From assembly GCA_021107345.1 (NCBI GenBank), contig JAIOSX010000070.1:1-14079 (forward strand): DNA of 14,079 bases, read 5' to 3'. The position numbers and the translations under genes are program-made. Shown here in pieces: positions 13,612-14,079 of the stretch (position 1 is the stretch's first letter; each line of letters begins with the position of its first letter). The stretch is from Candidatus Aegiribacteria sp. GTDB lineage: Bacteria > Fermentibacterota > Fermentibacteria > Fermentibacterales > Fermentibacteraceae. Under the pieces are notes generated by a model. The model was not told the DNA's origin and searched no databases. It saw only the letters and a list, made by a program, of their open reading frames with translations.

Positions 13612-13634
13612 GGCGGGGACAAATCGTCCCCGCC
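13612..13634 (-). repeat. strong GC-rich hairpin between the oxidoreductase and sulfur-carrier genes
   Basis: On the minus strand GGCGGGGAC and GTCCCCGCC form a perfect 9-bp stem around a 5-base loop (plus-strand arms 13612-13620 and 13626-13634). No T-run follows on either strand, so it is not a typical terminator. It may protect the 3' end of the upstream message or control access to the next start codon. Confidence 0.65.
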
Positions 13635-13642
13635 TGCAAAAA

Positions 13643-14079
13643 TCAACCTCCGTGTTTTTGAACTAGTTCAATTACATCAGGAAAGTCCAGACCCAGCTCC
13701 TTAAGCTTGGTGACAGTTGGAACGCCATTGTTCGTCCAGCCCCTGCGCTTGTAGACCGCGTCCAGGAGATGCTCGTACTGTGTTTCCCTATGTTTACGTG
13801 TAGCCGCCACCTTCTCTTCGGAGGACATTCCGGAGGGATCTATCCCCGCATCTACGCGAAGCTGAGTGTCGTATCTATCCTGGCGTGATTCGTATTCTGT
13901 AACAGTGACGGGACCCGCTGACCTGTACGGTATTACGTCATGTTCTCTTCTTCCGAAGCCCATCTTCAGGTTGAAAACGCGTTGGAAGTTGTAAACCTTC
14001 TCGGACATTCTTATAAGGCTGTCCATGGTTTGAGGTTTACCTGTTACTCCTTCGAAGAACTCGCAATATCCCTGGACGT
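13643..14079 (-). CDS. aor: aldehyde:ferredoxin oxidoreductase (AOR family), C-terminal part
   Basis: The last 144 residues of a protein whose reading frame stays open to the right edge, so the gene is partial. The segment YCEFFEGVTG, then IRMSEKVYNFQRVFNLKMGFGRREHDVIP, and finally AVYKRRGWTNNGVPTVTKLKELGLDF, matches the C-terminal domain of AOR-family enzymes. These are oxygen-sensitive tungsten (sometimes molybdenum) bis-pterin enzymes with a [4Fe-4S] cluster that oxidise aldehydes to acids with ferredoxin. The catalytic domain and cluster cysteines lie outside the window, so the subfamily and substrate cannot be decided. GGAGGT overlaps its last codons (13646-13651). A sulfur-carrier gene follows, and the cofactor operon at 3710-8087 supplies the pterin. 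Confidence 0.9.
   Translation of the reverse strand, partial: VQGYCEFFEGVTGKPQTMDSLIRMSEKVYNFQRVFNLKMGFGRREHDVIPYRSAGPVTVTEYESRQDRYDTQLRVDAGIDPSGMSSEEKVAATRKHRETQYEHLLDAVYKRRGWTNNGVPTVTKLKELGLDFPDVIELVQKHGG

Overview
This window looks like chromosomal DNA of an anaerobic or facultatively anaerobic, probably uncultivated bacterium. Genes are closely packed with Shine-Dalgarno sites, sigma-70-like promoters and ATGA-type overlaps. The aldehyde:ferredoxin oxidoreductase fragment points to anaerobic tungsten or molybdenum metabolism. A PUR/DUF3276 protein is best known from Bacteroidetes-type (FCB) lineages, so an FCB-related or neighbouring candidate phylum is a reasonable but weak guess. No rRNA, tRNA, CRISPR array, insertion sequence or phage gene was seen.

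Layout. Positions 1-302 (minus) hold the start of a TSUP-family permease. Positions 440-1298 (plus) hold a small lipoprotein and a membrane-anchored PH-like protein, with a strong hairpin between them. A PUR-domain protein fused to a Myb/SANT-like helix-turn-helix lies at 1291-1749 (minus), divergent from a YgiQ-type radical SAM protein (1869-3584, plus).

The centre (3710-8087, plus) is a five-gene molybdenum/tungsten cofactor operon: a MobB-like P-loop domain fused to a ModE-type DNA-binding domain, then moeA, moaA, moaC and a MOSC-MogA fusion. Neighbouring genes overlap or nearly touch. A ModE-box-like inverted repeat precedes the first gene, so the operon may be autoregulated. Together these genes cover GTP to cPMP (MoaA, MoaC), adenylylation of molybdopterin (MogA) and metal insertion (MoeA). 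Molybdopterin synthase (MoaD/MoaE) and MobA are not in the window.

At 8325-9700 (plus) a consensus promoter drives a DUF4097-like repeat protein and an overlapping DUF2089 zinc-ribbon/HTH protein; the two share a short SHOCT-like motif. Positions 9763-11439 (minus) hold a cysteine-rich DUF3795 protein, a three-helix membrane protein, a DUF4230-like protein and a possible 23-residue membrane peptide. A 306-base gap with several small hairpins follows. Next come an orphan secreted protein (11746-12627) and a secreted TPR protein with a Cys/Gly tail (12878-13357).

The right edge (minus) returns to Mo/W metabolism: the C-terminus of an aldehyde:ferredoxin oxidoreductase, followed by a ThiS/MoaD-like sulfur carrier ending in Gly-Gly. 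The carrier could supply sulfur for the pterin cofactor that the central operon builds and the oxidoreductase uses. The most unusual points are the two fusion proteins in the cofactor operon, the candidate ModE operator, and the odd RNA arrangement before the sulfur-carrier gene.
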